A DNA stretch of 64,000 nucleotides from Phoronis australis (GCA_002633005.1 NMRA01000076.1:932748-996747), one strand, 5' to 3'. Positions 20,183 through 32,557 are shown, counted from the stretch's first letter. The notes: generated by a model not told the origin, from the sequence alone. Numbers and translations: made by a program.

Positions 20183-22389
20183 AGTTATGGCTTGCCACTG
20201 GAGGCCTTTACAAATGCATTAATGCCACCATTCTGTAAGCACAATGAATAAACAGTTTCAGTTGCGGACGCAGGATGCTGTCTAGGGTGGGGGGTCAGAG
20301 AAACGCCAAACATGCAGCAAAGCAACAGTAGCCGAGCAGGTGGCCCTGACTGCCTGGAACCCTTGTTCTGGGTACGCACCTGAGTTATTTAATTGAAAAA
20401 TCCGTGGTATTGACTCGTAATTCATTTCAACTCCCATCACTGCATACTCCTCATAAAGCAGAAGAAAGGTCTAACGTTTAGCCAGGCTTGTATTACAAAC
20501 TGTTTCACAGTGTTTTGACACAAGTGTATCAATTGGTAATGAAGGACAATGGTCAAAACAAAATTAAGCTTGATACAAGGTTGTAGATGGTGCCCCAATA
20601 ATCATGTCACCATTACACACGGTTATGTTTCTAAAAAATGAAGGAAAAACTTACCTTGGCATTATATGATTCAAACGAGTGCCTGTCGCCACGCCGTTAT
20701 TACTGCGAATGTCTGCACAACACGGATTCTTGCGAAATAGCTACCTGGGAGAGTAGCCAATCTACGTAACAAAAGACTGTGCAAACTGCTTTATAGATTC
20801 TTGAGGCTAGTCAGTAGCCCGCCGGTTAGCACTCGTGTACCGATAAGTGGGTAAGGTTGTTTACACTCTGGGGAAAGTTAAACTTATGTGACGCAATCAC
20901 GTTTGAAAGTGCCATCACAACATATTTCGAAGGGAACTAAGGTATTCATCACAACGAGCAAAGATCACTTTAATTATTAATAATAATTTTTACGAGCTGA
21001 TCATACGTGCGCTTTTTAGTTTGGGCAGGACGATCGAGGCTTCGAGTGAGCTTACCTTCACATAGTGCAGGCACATAAAAAGGGTTTCTCAACAGGAATT
21101 GACTCTAAAGTAAATGCTCCTATAGAGTATGCCCGTTATTCAGCGGAGAAAACTGGTTCTCAAAATGCAGGCACTTTATCTCCGACTATTACCGAAAAAT
21201 CAATACCCAGTACCAGGAAGTTGTGTTTTATTCAACGTAAATTAAAGACTTATAAAACATCATGAATTTTCATTCGTATCCAAAGCATAGCGACTTTTTA
21301 AAGTATTAAAATACGAATTAACTAAGTAAATCCTATAAAGGATATCATTTACATTCGTTACTTTTTATCCTAGTGCAGCCATTGATGCCTTGTCTTGTTC
21401 CACATTGCTATACATTAAAGACTGACATTAATAATCAGATCACACCTTCATATATCAAATGTTACGCACTGTGCAGAAATGAACATCTGAATTTCAAAAA
21501 ACATTCTCTAGATTCAGTGCTGGTATTTGTTTCAATGTAATACCTTTATTGCTATGTCACTGATACGCCTCCATTACTACACGATATGTCAATATATGTA
21601 TTTACGCTGTCTCATCAGAGCAAACATTCCGGCGATTGCATGGGCGGCGCACCATAGGGTCTGGGGGGACCGATAGCCCCACTTAGTCAGTGCTGCGCCG
21701 CTCATGGTCTAAGCTGTTTGTCAGAAGACTACCACCAAGCGTGATACTCATTTTATGGTGCATATCACTGTAAAGATCGATCCGGGCACCAAGAATGCCG
21801 TCTGGGAAACTCACGTGCTGCAGTTATAAGTGTTTTGGCAATGTTTATTGTCGTGAGGTTATTTATGTTTCGCTTACAGTTTGTTAGACTTTTGACGATC
21901 CATCTGACAACCACTGGGCATACCAGCTTGCTAACATAAGTAATTAACGAGCAGGTACCTCTGTAACAGCCTAAGCATATAGTCAGAGAGCCATTTTTCT
22001 TGAGCAAGCTCCTGGAGAAAGCTGTTCGAGAAAAATAGAGGTTACACGACTGTTATAAAAGATTTTCATGTCCCAAAAACTGGGAACGATGCCGTGCTCT
22101 GGGAAATGGTTTCTGCTGACATCAGAAAGCAGGCAACACGTGTCTATTTCAAAACAACGTGTGAGGGTGGAACCAAAAACAAGGACTTTTGGCACACAAT
22201 CAAAAACCCTTCTTGACGGACAAGAGGAGTAATATTATGTTGAAAATTCCAAATTAGATTGTTACTTGTCCGTCTGATGTGTGTACACACTGAATCCTTT
22301 TTGAGTGAGTGTGTTGACCACTAAGTGAACCATCTTAGTATTCAGCTATGAAAACTATAATGAAAAGGGGAAAGTTCTCCTTTAGGCAC
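20183..22389. other. Intergenic, 5' side of the minus-strand Kv gene
   Basis: No second gene is supported. CATGGGCGGCGCA at 21639-21651 and its near reverse complement at 21693-21705 form a short palindrome around a G/C run, perhaps a MITE remnant. No TATA box was assigned for the Kv gene. Confidence 0.35.
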
Positions 22390-24065
22390 TCCGACTAAGG
22401 TGGAAATAGTTATTGAATACCTCGATATTAATAAGGTCAGGGCATGGTTTTGAACACATTCCAGCTAAGTTGCTAAAACCAGTTGGTAATTTGTAATCCA
22501 TCATGTAGCTGCTATTTTTAATCAGAGCATTGACACTGGAAAATTTCCGCAAATGGCAAAACTTGCTGAAGTAGCGCAAGTTTTTAAAAAGGCTGACAGG
22601 CTGAAGATGGGAAATTGCAGAATAGTGAGTATACAGTCAGCTCCTTCCAAGATATTTGAAAGACTCAAGTTACTAACGATAAACCCGTTTTCAGGTATTA
22701 TATTGGATCCGCGGATTGCTGCCTATAGGAGCGGATATAGTTTGCCAATCAGTTTTACTACGTATGGTTGAAGATTGGAGGTTGGCTACTGAACAAGATC
22801 AGTGTACTGGAGCTGTGCTCATGGATTTGAGCAAAGCGTTTGAATGCCTCCTGCACCAACTCATGGTACAAAATTGAAAGCGTATGTTGTGAGGGAACAG
22901 GCATGTGCCTTTTCATGGTCCAATCTGCCAAGAAGGAAACAGCGTGTTAAGAACAGTGCAGTGTCTATTGAATGGTTAGAAATAGTCAACAGAGTGCCAC
23001 AGGGATCCACCATGGGTCTAATTCTGCTTAATATTTCTGTGGAGGCACAGTTGCATATTTGTGCTGATGATAACACTCTCTCAGCAAGTGCTCGCACAAG
23101 AGATGATGTCATTGCCATACTGACACCAGAGTCCTTAAAAGCAATTACGTGAATCAATCAAAAATGATATGCGGGAGGCAAATCATTCAAAGTTTCAGTC
23201 TACTTCTCCATGACTCCAGAATTGTTTCAAAAGCTGTTGTCCAAAATTACCATTGAAGTGGACGTTAAATTACTTGGTGTCTTACTCGATGAGGAGCTTA
23301 GTTTTGACAACCATGTCGAAGTTTTATGCCGCAAGGCAGGAACTCAGCTCAACGTATTACAGCGACTGGCTAGGGCCCTCTAAACTTCAGTAGCCGGATG
23401 ATGATTTTTCAATGTTTTGTTGTTTCTCAGTTCCGCTACGGTGCTTTAGTCTAGCATTTTTGTGGCCAAGTCATTCCACTAAAGATTTAACGAGTTCAAT
23501 GTAAGGCCCTGCGATTTGTATTTGATGATTTTTCTAATCATATGAAACACTATTACAGAGAGCTAATCTCACCTACTCTACAGCTTGGTATACAGAGAAT
23601 GATTCTAAAAGAAGTCTTTAAAAGTTTGAACTATTTGTCACTCCCATTTCTATGGGACCTTTTCACAACTCGTAGGACCCCATGAAGTTTGAGATCATCT
23701 AACAGGACAAACATTTCCCAATTCAGAACGACTATGCGATCTTTCTGAACCTCTAGTTCTAATTTGTTGGGCTTTTTATCAGAGGAGGCGAGATCGAGCT
23801 TAGATTTAAAGACATTGTGCTGCATCCGAACACATGGATTGAGCCTACATGCAAGTGCAGTGCCTCTGATTTTCTAATTCAAACATAATCTCTCCTATGG
23901 TGCTAATTGTTAATCTTGCATATAGCATTTTAATATTTGTTTTAATTTCATGTTTATTTGTTTTGTAACTTATATTTATTTGTCAGCATACTAACCTTTG
24001 TCTAATGCTAATGCTTAGGCTTGTGTTACGTTAACCGACTATAAATAAATTTACTTGACTTGAAA
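22390..24065 (+). mobile_element. Decayed CR1/Jockey-type non-LTR retrotransposon
   Basis: Reverse transcriptase motifs can be followed through stops and frameshifts: SIDTGKFPQMAKLAEVAQVF (22527 onwards), AYRSGYS, then GAVLMDLSKAFECLLHQL (fingers/palm), RKQRVK, VNRVPQGSTMG (22987 onwards), ADDNTLSASA (the catalytic ADD), then KLLGVLLDEELSFDNHVE and KCKALRFVFDD-like thumb sequence. The end reads TCKCSAS before the stop near 23880, as in CR1/Jockey-like ORF2 C-termini. The 3' tail TAAATAAATTTACTTGACTT lies at 24043-24062. Part of 23631-23825 looks rearranged. The 5' half, including the endonuclease, is absent. Confidence 0.75.
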
Positions 24066-24402
24066 AATAAAACAATCCGATTGGTTGATGCTTAGAGATC
24101 CATTGCTCCATCCATTGACAAAATGCCTTTGTTGCTTGGTTTGGTTGCAAACGTAAGAACAGATTAAATTGATGAATTCCACACAATTCGTTTCTTGTAA
24201 GTATATGCAAGATTACAAGGCGTCAAACAAAACAACAAACCGTTTCGCTATAATTTTCCGGCTCATTCACGACAATCGTTCACATCACCGATACTCAACC
24301 GTGGAATTCTGTTGTTGTTTTATCACGGTTTCGTTCACCAACTTAAATATTTAATTATGTAAAGTAAAAGAAAAACAATTCATGTGTGTTTCCCATGTTG
24401 AG

Positions 24403-24429
24403 AGAGAGAGAGGGAGGGAGGGAGGGAGN

Positions 24430-24480
<51 letters not shown>
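24403..24480. repeat. (GA)n / (GGGA)n microsatellite with one unresolved base
   Basis: An AGAG run with a GGGAGGGA segment and an N at 24429. It lies about 120 bases beyond the 3' end of the minus-strand retroelement fragment at 24600-25230. The N marks an assembly or read ambiguity inside the repeat. Confidence 0.95.
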
Positions 24481-24481
<1 letters not shown>

Positions 24482-24599
24482 TGTTTATTTGTACATGGAG
24501 CTAAGCTCATTTGTACATATTACATTGCACCATGTGGTATAGGTGGCAATTTCATGTCCGGGTATTCAATACATATATACATATTTACACGTTACAATG

Positions 24600-25230
24600 T
24601 TAGAGTTTCCTGTCTAATACCATAAGCCTTTAATATAAATAAGGATAGTCTTTTCAAAAGATTTACAGAGTTTGTTTTGAATAAGTAGTAGACGTTTTCG
24701 ATGTCAGTATGTTGTCGGGATATTTCTGGTAAAAAATTCTTTCTAATGTCGTTAAGTGCGGGGCACTTAAGTAATAAGTGTATTTAGTCTTCAATTTCTG
24801 AACGGTTGCAAATTTTGCAAAGTCTATCTTCCTTTGGAATGTCATGGTGCCTACCAGTTTCTATTTTCAGTTGATGTCCAGAGCACCTGAATTTGGTTAG
24901 AATTCTACCTAGAGTTGGTGGTAGACAGAAAAGATATTCTTCACAAGATAAATCTGTTTTGATAATAGAGTAAAATGGGCACTTGCTAGTAACAGCTCTG
25001 CACTGATGTCCTCCATTCTTGGGCAGCACAATCTAACAATCTTTGCTTAAATTCTGATATAAATAAATCAATGTTACCCGGTCCACTTATCCATACCTCC
25101 CTAAACCCGTATCTGAATAAAATATCTTTAACTGCACTGGCCCAATTTGCTCGTCCTCTTTCACAGTCTTCCCGCAGTTAGTAAACGGATCTGTAAGGCA
25201 TGTTAAGCTCAGTATTTTCAAAAGGTCGCC
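24600..25230 (-). mobile_element. 5'-truncated non-LTR retrotransposon tail, minus strand
   Basis: Reading minus from about 25165: NWASAVKDILFRYGFREVW, then FISEFKQRLLDCAAQEW, a frameshift, then RILTKFRCSGHQLKIETGRH and RLCKICNRSEIED, followed after a stop by LITCPALNDIRKNF. This is the region after the thumb and the terminal zinc-knuckle (CxxCN...ED...CP) of a non-LTR retroelement family that is common in invertebrate genomes. Endonuclease and reverse transcriptase cores are missing. At least one frameshift and one stop make it dead. Confidence 0.65.
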
Positions 25231-26065
25231 AATAGATTATCAAAAACTTGCAATTACGTCACTTACAACACATTCAAGCTTATAGATAATAGGGCGAATG
25301 AAATAGTCTAGACTAGACCAAAGATTTCAAAAACCTTGCACAAAGTCAAGTGAAGCTGATTCTAAAGTTATTTTTGCCGGAGATGCAGTAGCTACTTGAA
25401 AACGGTCAAAAGTACACCAAATTCAGCAGTTTTAGCAGCAATACCACAATTTGTACTCGGTTACTGTGAACCGAGAGGCAACGCACTCAGACTGCTAAAA
25501 CACTCCGGATTACAGAAACTAGGTGAAAAGTGAATGTTTACCAGGCAGTTTTTTTACAAATCCAAAGTGTCTGGAAGATATTTGAATTTTCTGCCACCAT
25601 TGAGGAAAATGTGTGTCAGGGTGTCAACATCTGTCAATCTTTTACTCAAAACAGATTGAATTTTTTTTGCTTTTTCGATTAAAAATAGACTAATTGTTTG
25701 AACAAGTTGAAATCTCACAAATTCTCGTCTACTTTTAATTCCAAACAACTCAAAACCAATAAAATAGTGATAAGCAAGGATTCAGTAACCTTAAATGTTC
25801 GTAGGAAAGTTTGATGGCAAAAGAACGGAGGTTCTTGGCCAAAACCTCAAATAGCATTGGACTTTCATGAAGTCCCATACAAAAATTCTCTCAGTGGTCA
25901 GCATTAAGCAATAAAAGACCACACGGAAATTTGAAAATATAGCTCGAGGAATGGTATTGGCTGAACTCTGCACGGGGATTAATCTCTCCACAAGAAAAAT
26001 GACCAGTTGCATGACATTAACACGAGTAAACCTACAGTTTTTTACTTGAAAGACAATAAACCCTA
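25231..26065. other. Non-coding, nothing recognised
   Basis: No gene or repeat pair was recognised. Confidence 0.35.
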
Positions 26066-26307
26066 GGCCCAGTGGTTCATTTCATGAAACACGACTTAAG
26101 ACAGAAACTTGATCTTTCACTTCACAATTTCTGAATAAAGTTTAACAATTACGTAATTATGAGTGCATTACAACCAAGAAATTATTACAGTTGTGTCTAT
26201 TTTCTAAGACTTTAACATAATTTTGCTGAAGTGAAGTTCAATTATTTTTGTGGTTCGTAAGACCACATTTTTGTCTTAAATTTTAAGTCATATTTAATGA
26301 AACACGC
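26066..26307. mobile_element. MITE related to 14623 and 35155
   Basis: The left part reads GGCCCAGTGGTTCATTTCAT, then GAAACACGACTTAAGACAG. The right part is an inverted relative ending TTAATGAAACACGCC. The ACTTAAGAC/GTCTTAAAT core matches the copies at 14623 and 35155. Ends are approximate and no coding sequence is present. Confidence 0.5.
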
Positions 26308-28223
26308 CAAAGTCTACAATGTATATTTTTTGCGAAGTTAAAATGGCACATTGTGGGTAACGGCTATCGCTGTGTAGCTAATTGAGATCGGCAATGCTGG
26401 TTCGATCAATGCCTGTGAGCTTATACAACATGACTTTGATACTGGAAGTAATTTTGAGATATTCAATAATTTTAATTAATAAAATAGGTTGCCTGATGAA
26501 ATTTCCATCACGAAATTTCACTTTTTTTCAACCACAGGATTACTACCGCAAATGCGCGTATTTAGACCCATGGGCCATACCTTGAAGCTGAGCCTGTATC
26601 CGGAACTAGGCGCACACGCTTATAGGCCAACCTTTTGTCTAAAACCACGCTAGAGTGATGTTCTGGATGTAGGAGCACCGCATTTGTTTTTATAAATATT
26701 CTCAGATATTTGTTCGTGGATTGCAGTGAAGAATCTCGCTAGTAATACGCATGCAGTTCGCATAATGGTCCTTGGCGTATTGAATGTACATGGATTTAGC
26801 TTTGTAACTTAATTTTAAACAAATCTTCGTTTTCGGTTTGAAACCATTTTCCCTGGTTTTGATGGGTATGTCAATGAAATGGCCGCCGAGTCAATGAAAT
26901 ATTCCTTTAATTTCCCTCCGCGAGCAATTACTGTTTAAACGCTATTCTACTACTAATGTACATTTTTCTCTTGTTTCACAATTGTGAGAACATCAATACG
27001 AAATTGGAATCAGTAAGTCACTGGACAGGAAATACCATTATCTATCATGCCTACAAGCTACACAGGGAGCCTAGGATATAGGAAGTGCACTGCCGATCCA
27101 CGTCGTGTAGAACTATTTCGAAAGTCAATCGAAACATGCCCAATTTTCTATTTTTTTCTAGATCAAGCTTGTTCGAGAAACATACTAGTTGTAGTGCAAT
27201 GAAGACTACAAGTGTGTTAAATTGCATTTCCTTAATACTTATGTGCTAAACAAACAAAAATGTACTAAGCCAATTTCAAATCTCATACAATCGGTCTCGT
27301 ATTATTTTTTACAGTGACAGGACTCGATTTCGTTACCAAGAACATCGAAACCATCAGCGATAAACAAAAATGCTAAATAAGAAATTTTTGGGGTTTACTT
27401 TTCGATTGGCCGAGTACGGTTATGTTTAGAAACCTCAAAAAGCTTCAGCTTAAAAGTCAACTTTGACATTTAAAATGCTGTGAAAACCCTTATCATTTTT
27501 TAATTTGACTTTGTATCATTTCACATTTGTTTAACTATATTTAAAAAGTGTTGGGACCGATTACCCGTCATGGGTATGAAATGACTGGAGCATCTGGGCA
27601 ACTATGACAACAGAATTTGTTGGTTATGGTAAAGGCAATGTTCCATGTAAGACTGCTTTTGTTTTCTTAGTATACCATTGTGTAGAAAATGTCATCAAGA
27701 TTTTACTTTTTACTCTGCGAGAATTATTGATCTAGAGCGAGATAAATATTTTGTATAAAATATTTGTATTACGAATGGTCATTAATGACTGTCTCCGTTC
27801 GCAGAAACTCGATAGTAATCCATGGCGACAACGTGTCTCGTGCCTACTATTCAAAAACATTACATAAGCACATAAAAGCTAAGATTACCACTCTCGGAAA
27901 CTTCCTAAATGGCATTAAATGAAGTTAAACTTTAACATAAATAAGTCGCTAATGCATTACGTCATTTATACGTCACATATGTGATATACCGGTGACCTAC
28001 TTCGTTTGGTCTCTTCCTAATTACGGTACTGTCGTTGAATAATGGACAGCAAAGATCGAAGTGTACGCGAAAATGTTAATTATTGTATTTCCTTGTTTAT
28101 TTTACTTGAATTTATTTGCTCGTGTGCCTGAAGTAAATAAATGTAAAATGTTTAAGCAGTGAAATGCATATATCCTTCTCCATAAAGTGGTTAGCCACTA
28201 GGAATTTTCTCATAAGTGACAGA
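26308..28223. other. Intergenic, upstream of the plus-strand Kv gene
   Basis: No gene was recognised. The part nearest 28224 should hold the promoter and 5' UTR of the Kv gene; no clear TATA-initiator pair was seen. Confidence 0.35.
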
Positions 28224-28706
28224 ATGCAACGGATAAACGACACAGATGTTTTAACATTAGACGTGGCTGGCGTTGTCTTCAAAACGTCGGGCCGTACTGT
28301 GAATGCAAGTAAAAACAGTTTATTTTCCCGTCGCATCCAAGAAAATCTCTCATTTCAGACAAAGGAGGGAAACAAATTTGCATTTTTCGACCGAAGTGCG
28401 GACATGTTTGGCAGCGTTCTCAATTTTTATAGAACGGGAAAATTACATGTTCCGAGAAACGTGTGCAGCGAGAGTTTCCGAGAAGAGTTGTCCTTCTGGG
28501 GTATCAGCGAGCAGGTTGTTGCTGAATGTTGCACAGACGTTCTCTACCAGTCTGGCGAAAGTCTAAGAAAAAAGAAACAGATGACTGCTATGTTCACAAA
28601 CAATTTACCTCTAAAAGAACCACCTGAAAGCGCGTCTTTTTGGAAGAAGTTACGGTTTAAAGCCTACTTACACGTGGAGCGTCCATTTTCTTCAACCATT
28701 TCAACG
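28224..28706 (+). CDS. Kv-type voltage-gated potassium channel, exon 1 (T1 domain)
   Basis: 161 codons from ATG at 28224 to donor ACG|GTAAAT. An upstream in-frame ATG at 28164 would add 20 residues, but the T1 domain aligns with the minus-strand paralog from the second methionine (MQRINDTD), so I take 28224. T1 features: LDVAGVVF, where the usual GG is [27 protein letters not shown]. The zinc signature HX5C...CX20CC is intact, as in Kv2/3/4-type T1 domains, which assemble subunits into tetramers within a subfamily. The exon ends with a linker FWKKLRF...[11 protein letters not shown], matching the paralog's WRFLEDPMSSYWAK before the same intron. Confidence 0.9.
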
Positions 28707-28983
28707 GTAAATCAGTGAAAGAGCGTGGAGACGACAAATTCTTAGCATGTGTCTGCAACGCTATCGACTTCAAATAGTTGTGAGATTAATTCGTGAAGTT
28801 TTTCGACCTCTGTTTAAAGAATTTTGGTACTGTATTGATTTTGCTAAAATGTAAACCTACGAATCAATTGCGTTAACAGTGAGAACAGGTGTAAAAGTAC
28901 GCCAAATTTTGTTCGACATATGCCCGTGTACTGTTTTTATTATCCTGAAATTGACATATACCGAATTGTTATTTGGTTTTCAG
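28707..28983 (+). other. Intron of the plus-strand Kv gene
   Basis: A 277-bp phase-0 intron, donor ACG|GTAAAT and acceptor TTTGGTTTTCAG|GTA. Its position and phase are the same as in the minus-strand Kv gene. Skipping the splice would hit a stop three codons into the intron. Confidence 0.85.
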
Positions 28984-29829
28984 GTATTCGCCTGTGTGTA
29001 CGTGACGTTCTCCTTAGCGGCTGTTACATCTATCTTGCTGATGTCGACGAGAGCCTTCCGAAGAGAACGCAATGACGTAATAGAAGTTGACACCAACATA
29101 ACCAATCCCAAGGTCTTGATGTTTTTAACTACACAGGAGATGTCTTTTCTGAGAATAGTGGAGTACGTATGTCACGTATATTTCACCATTGAACTGTGTG
29201 TTCGATTTGTCATTTATCCAAGCAAGACGCAATTCTTCAAAGTATTGAGCAATTGCATAGACTTTTTCTGTCTTATCACAAGCTGGGCATATTTATTCAT
29301 TCGTCTGTTATTTGAACACCGAGTTTTCAGCCTCCATGATACGGACTGGGTATGGATTATCCTTTTTGTAGGCAGCGTACCAATCCTTAGATCTATTCGC
29401 CTGGGAAGCTTTGCAAAGCAGTCGCGATTGGTAAAAGTTTTGTTTTTGGCGCTCGCGCAAAGTTGGCGCGTGCTTCTGCTCATGTTTCTCATAATGTCAG
29501 GGGGGACTCTTATTTACGGCCAGGTGATGTACGTTGCAGAGTTTAACAGCGCTAACACCTTTGCAGACGTCCTGATATCATGCTGGTGGGCTATAGTTAC
29601 AATGACGACGGTTGGCTACGGCGACCAATACCCTGTTTCCCCACTGGGTTACGTTGTTGGTTCTCTCTGCGCTTTGACAGGAATTGTACTGACAGCGCTC
29701 CCCATAGCAATAGTTGGACATAATTTCAATACCTTATTTTCCTTTTACGTTGATAATATTGTGAGGCAGGCAAAAACTGAAACCGTCAAATGTGCCACCA
29801 AAGCCGAAACCTCACGAATTTTGAGCTAA
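28984..29829 (+). CDS. Kv-type voltage-gated potassium channel, exon 2 (S1-S6)
   Basis: 281 codons completing a 442-residue subunit. S1 is VFACVYVTFSLAAVTSILLM; S2 contains the classic Kv pattern VEYVCHVYFTIELCVRFVIY with its acidic residue and RF; S3 is NCIDFFCLITSW with the conserved D. S4 reads ILRSIRLGSFAKQSRLVK, with R1 as P and R4 as S against Shaker but R2, R3 and K5 kept. The pore has TVGYGDQYP (filter TVGYGD at 370-375), so potassium selectivity is expected. S6 reads ALPIAIVGHNF: the gate motif is PIA, not PxP. The C-terminal tail after S6 is about 30 residues. It is functional at the level of reading frame; whether it conducts alone is open. Confidence 0.9.
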   Translation, partial: VFACVYVTFSLAAVTSILLMSTRAFRRERNDVIEVDTNITNPKVLMFLTTQEMSFLRIVEYVCHVYFTIELCVRFVIYPSKTQFFKVLSNCIDFFCLITSWAYLFIRLLFEHRVFSLHDTDWVWIILFVGSVPILRSIRLGSFAKQSRLVKVLFLALAQSWRVLLLMFLIMSGGTLIYGQVMYVAEFNSANTFADVLISCWWAIVTMTTVGYGDQYPVSPLGYVVGSLCALTGIVLTALPIAIVGHNFNTLFSFYVDNIVRQAKTETVKCATKAETSRILS

Positions 29830-30581
29830 TTGTTTGGATACTTGCATGAAGTTTGTGGAAAACTTTTTGAAGTAACAATTTTTATCAGGTCCAGAACATT
29901 TTCATTCGTTTGCTACTGACATTTGGAATAATTTATGTATGCGTAGTTGGTATGGACTAAGAACGATAATTCCAACGAATCTGGATTTAGATATGTTAAA
30001 ACAGGCCTTCGGTTCAATGTTTCTGAATAAAATCTTTAAAAAGTGATATCGGAAAAGATATTAAGTTTTTGATCCCTCAAACTTCTTGGGGTTACAAATA
30101 TGACCGAAGATTTTGATCTGTACACGTTTTGTCACGTGTTTTGTTGTTCTCTTGTAAAAGGTTACTAACTAATGATATCAACATTTGTTTCAAATGTAGA
30201 GAAATCTATAACCAAAAATTTCGATGGTGTAGTCATTGTCATATTTGGATTAAGTGGATTCAGGTGTATGTCACTTATTGCCACAATCACTCAAGCTCAA
30301 AGACATGTTTTTCCGTCGATTACAGAACCTTTCACCGTTTTATCAGTCACAGTATTCAAAATTAAAGTAACGTATTATTTGAAAAAAGCTGAAACGTATT
30401 TTCACGCAAAATGGAACATTTGAAAACGAATGGCAGATCCTCTGACGTTTTTAGTTAGATAGAATCATAGAACTAGTGGACTGGAATGGAGTGTAACCTT
30501 CCGATAGTGACCCACGCCCTCTAGTGTAAGACCAGTTGTGAGCCGAGATTTCACGGGACTGGCTGCCAGAATTTGCACTAC
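29830..30581. other. 3' flank of the plus-strand Kv gene
   Basis: Presumed 3' UTR then spacer. AATAAA occurs at 30027-30032, about 200 bases after the stop, and could be the polyadenylation signal. No gene is supported. Confidence 0.4.
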
Positions 30582-30585
30582 TTAA

Positions 30586-30902
30586 AGGTGAAGGCAACCT
30601 TTTTTCATGTTATTTTTAGCAAAAATGAGGTTCGTTGATTATCCCAGAGATATTTTTCACTTATTTACTGCTTTTCGTAATTTAATTAATTACTCGTCGT
30701 CTACTCCGGAAGTGACGTTTTGGGAGGCAAGAATTTCCCGCCAATTTCTTTTCATATAGTCTGACTTTGAGAGCAGTTGAGTCAGTCATTGTTCTACCTC
30801 GGTTGTGAAAAGTTCGGTCGTCGTTTGCTTTTGCTTACCAGTCAGTCAACATGCCACGCTGTTGCTGCTTACTGGGGTGTACTCATTATCGTCTCGCGTA
30901 CA
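30586..30902 (+). repeat. Left terminal inverted repeat carrying a second copy of the THAP start
   Basis: Inverted copy of 32508-32823. Its inner edge contains ATG at 30850 and the codons MPRCCCLLGCTHYRLA, which mirror the start of the THAP frame in the right arm. Confidence 0.8.
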
Positions 30903-30957
30903 GGGGAAGAACTGTCCCACATGCCCGAGTGTCCCGCGACACACTCCCACTGGAGGG

Positions 30958-31200
30958 TGATCTGAGCACCCAAACTGCTTAGATCCCGCTGTGTGACTCC
31001 CTCGCCACACACCTGGCAACTTCTAAATAGCTCCAATACAAATCCACAATAAACTTATCAAGCTTAGGCTCACCGATCTGTTCACTGGATGACGAACTGT
31101 CCTCTTCACTGGGAGTTGAACTGGGCCTGTATTCATTCCCACTACTCAACATCGCTGTAGGGCTGCTTACAGGCTCTGGGCTAGAGACAACAGCAAATCA
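30958..31200 (-). pseudogene. Transposase-linker fragment inside the Kolobok-like element
   Basis: On the minus strand this reads SSPEPVSSPTAMLSSGNEYR, an acidic/serine run (EEDSSSSSEQ), then KFIVDLYWSYLE, and after a +1 slip CQVCGEGVTQRDLSSLGAQI. A KFIV...L..C..CG pattern following a low-complexity linker is what THAP-encoding transposons show between the THAP and the catalytic region. No catalytic domain follows, because the frame runs straight into the left terminal repeat. Confidence 0.45.
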
Positions 31201-32136
31201 CTGCTGGTGCCAGGAATTGCACGCAATGGGGTACGTTCGGAGAGACGGGTGACAGTAGATGAAGTGCCTCCAGTTGTAACATTTTTCATCAAAATGTATG
31301 TAACGATTTATTATAAATCGATGATTAAATTTAAGAACAAATGTGTTAATTAATATAAGTTAACTATTTTGAAAGTCACAAATATTTTAGAACAGGACTT
31401 GTTATTCTAAACAACTTGTTGTGGTAAACTTGAGTATTGCGCAATATCTTCAGAAAAGCTTTAGTTCTGCTAAGTTCTCAGTGCAGTTCTGACAAACTGG
31501 ATATGATCATCAAAATATGTTTTGGAGTGGTCAACTTTAGGTGGCTTGATTCTAAGAAACACCCACACGGATGTATTTACGCCTTGACCAGTGTCCATGT
31601 GATGTTTAGTCATATCTTAGAGTATAAATATTTCTGGAGCAGAAATAAGCGTCATTCTCAAAAGAAAAAGTTAGGAGACTAGTAAGCTCAGTAACTTTGG
31701 AGAATCCAGTATTTTAGGCAGATCACCCGAGTCTGTAGAGTTTCAAGGAGTGTGTTCAGTCAAGGATCATACTGATACACAAAACAAGAATTGGATGTTC
31801 ATGCTTGGATAAGATCAAAGGGAGCAATTTCTGTAAAGTTCATTAGAGTTTATGAGCTATGAAATGTTCTAAGATATAATATGTTTTAAGATAAATGTTG
31901 GTTTGGTAAATGTGATTTAAAGTTCATATACCGATTCAGTTAGATTTGAGTAATTTTGAATAGTTTCTTAGAGTGACTATTGTTAATAATTTAATTTAGA
32001 TTCGGTTTTATATAATATTGTCATGTATTTAGAGTATTTTGTGTATTTCATAGATTTACAGTTCTCACACGGTTCTCACAAGGATTCAAAGTTTTCACTG
32101 AGGCTCCAAGTGGAATTAGTAAATAAAATCATCCCG

Positions 32137-32557
32137 TCAAACTCGGACTTTGATTTTGTCTGTCCAACGCAGAACATTACACCAGTCAGTGTATATAGTG
32201 GCCACAGCACGCGAGGCTTCTCGCTTCAAAAACGCACTTCTCGGGGTTGGCGACGGGGCACTGCCGGGAATCAACAGCGACGGTATGGTACCCTTCTTCA
32301 GGCGTTGTTTCGCAGGGACCTTCATCAATTCAGCGTACATATCTCTGTCGTAATCTGACGGCAGAAAATGCTTGCCACACACTCGCTAACCCTCCACTGC
32401 TTTGTACGCTGCGTGAATGGGTAGCGCTGCGTTCTTCACATGAACGAACTAGCCAAGTACGGCGAAGTGTGTCATCTTTCGGAAAGCGACGCAAGGTACC
32501 CAAAGCGCGTGTGAGACGATAATGAGTACATCCCGGCACGCAGCAACAGCGTGGCAT
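32137..32557 (-). pseudogene. THAP-domain gene with a frameshift, N-terminal part of a transposon protein
   Basis: Frame one (32557-32330) gives MPRCCCVPGCTHYR, then RRFPKDDTLRRTWLV. Frame two (to 32137) gives VCGKHFLPSDYDRD, then RLKKGTIPSL. Together these are the C2CH zinc fold of a THAP DNA-binding domain (C..C, FP, W, C-x2-H, and the final P), divided between two frames near 32400. The break could be a true frameshift or an assembly error. In the intact transposon this domain would bind the terminal repeats. Confidence 0.75.

Noticed and set aside
28164-28223. Upstream ATG for the plus-strand Kv gene
   Set aside because: The added 20 residues are outside the T1 domain and absent from the paralog; the second ATG is preferred, though the first cannot be excluded.
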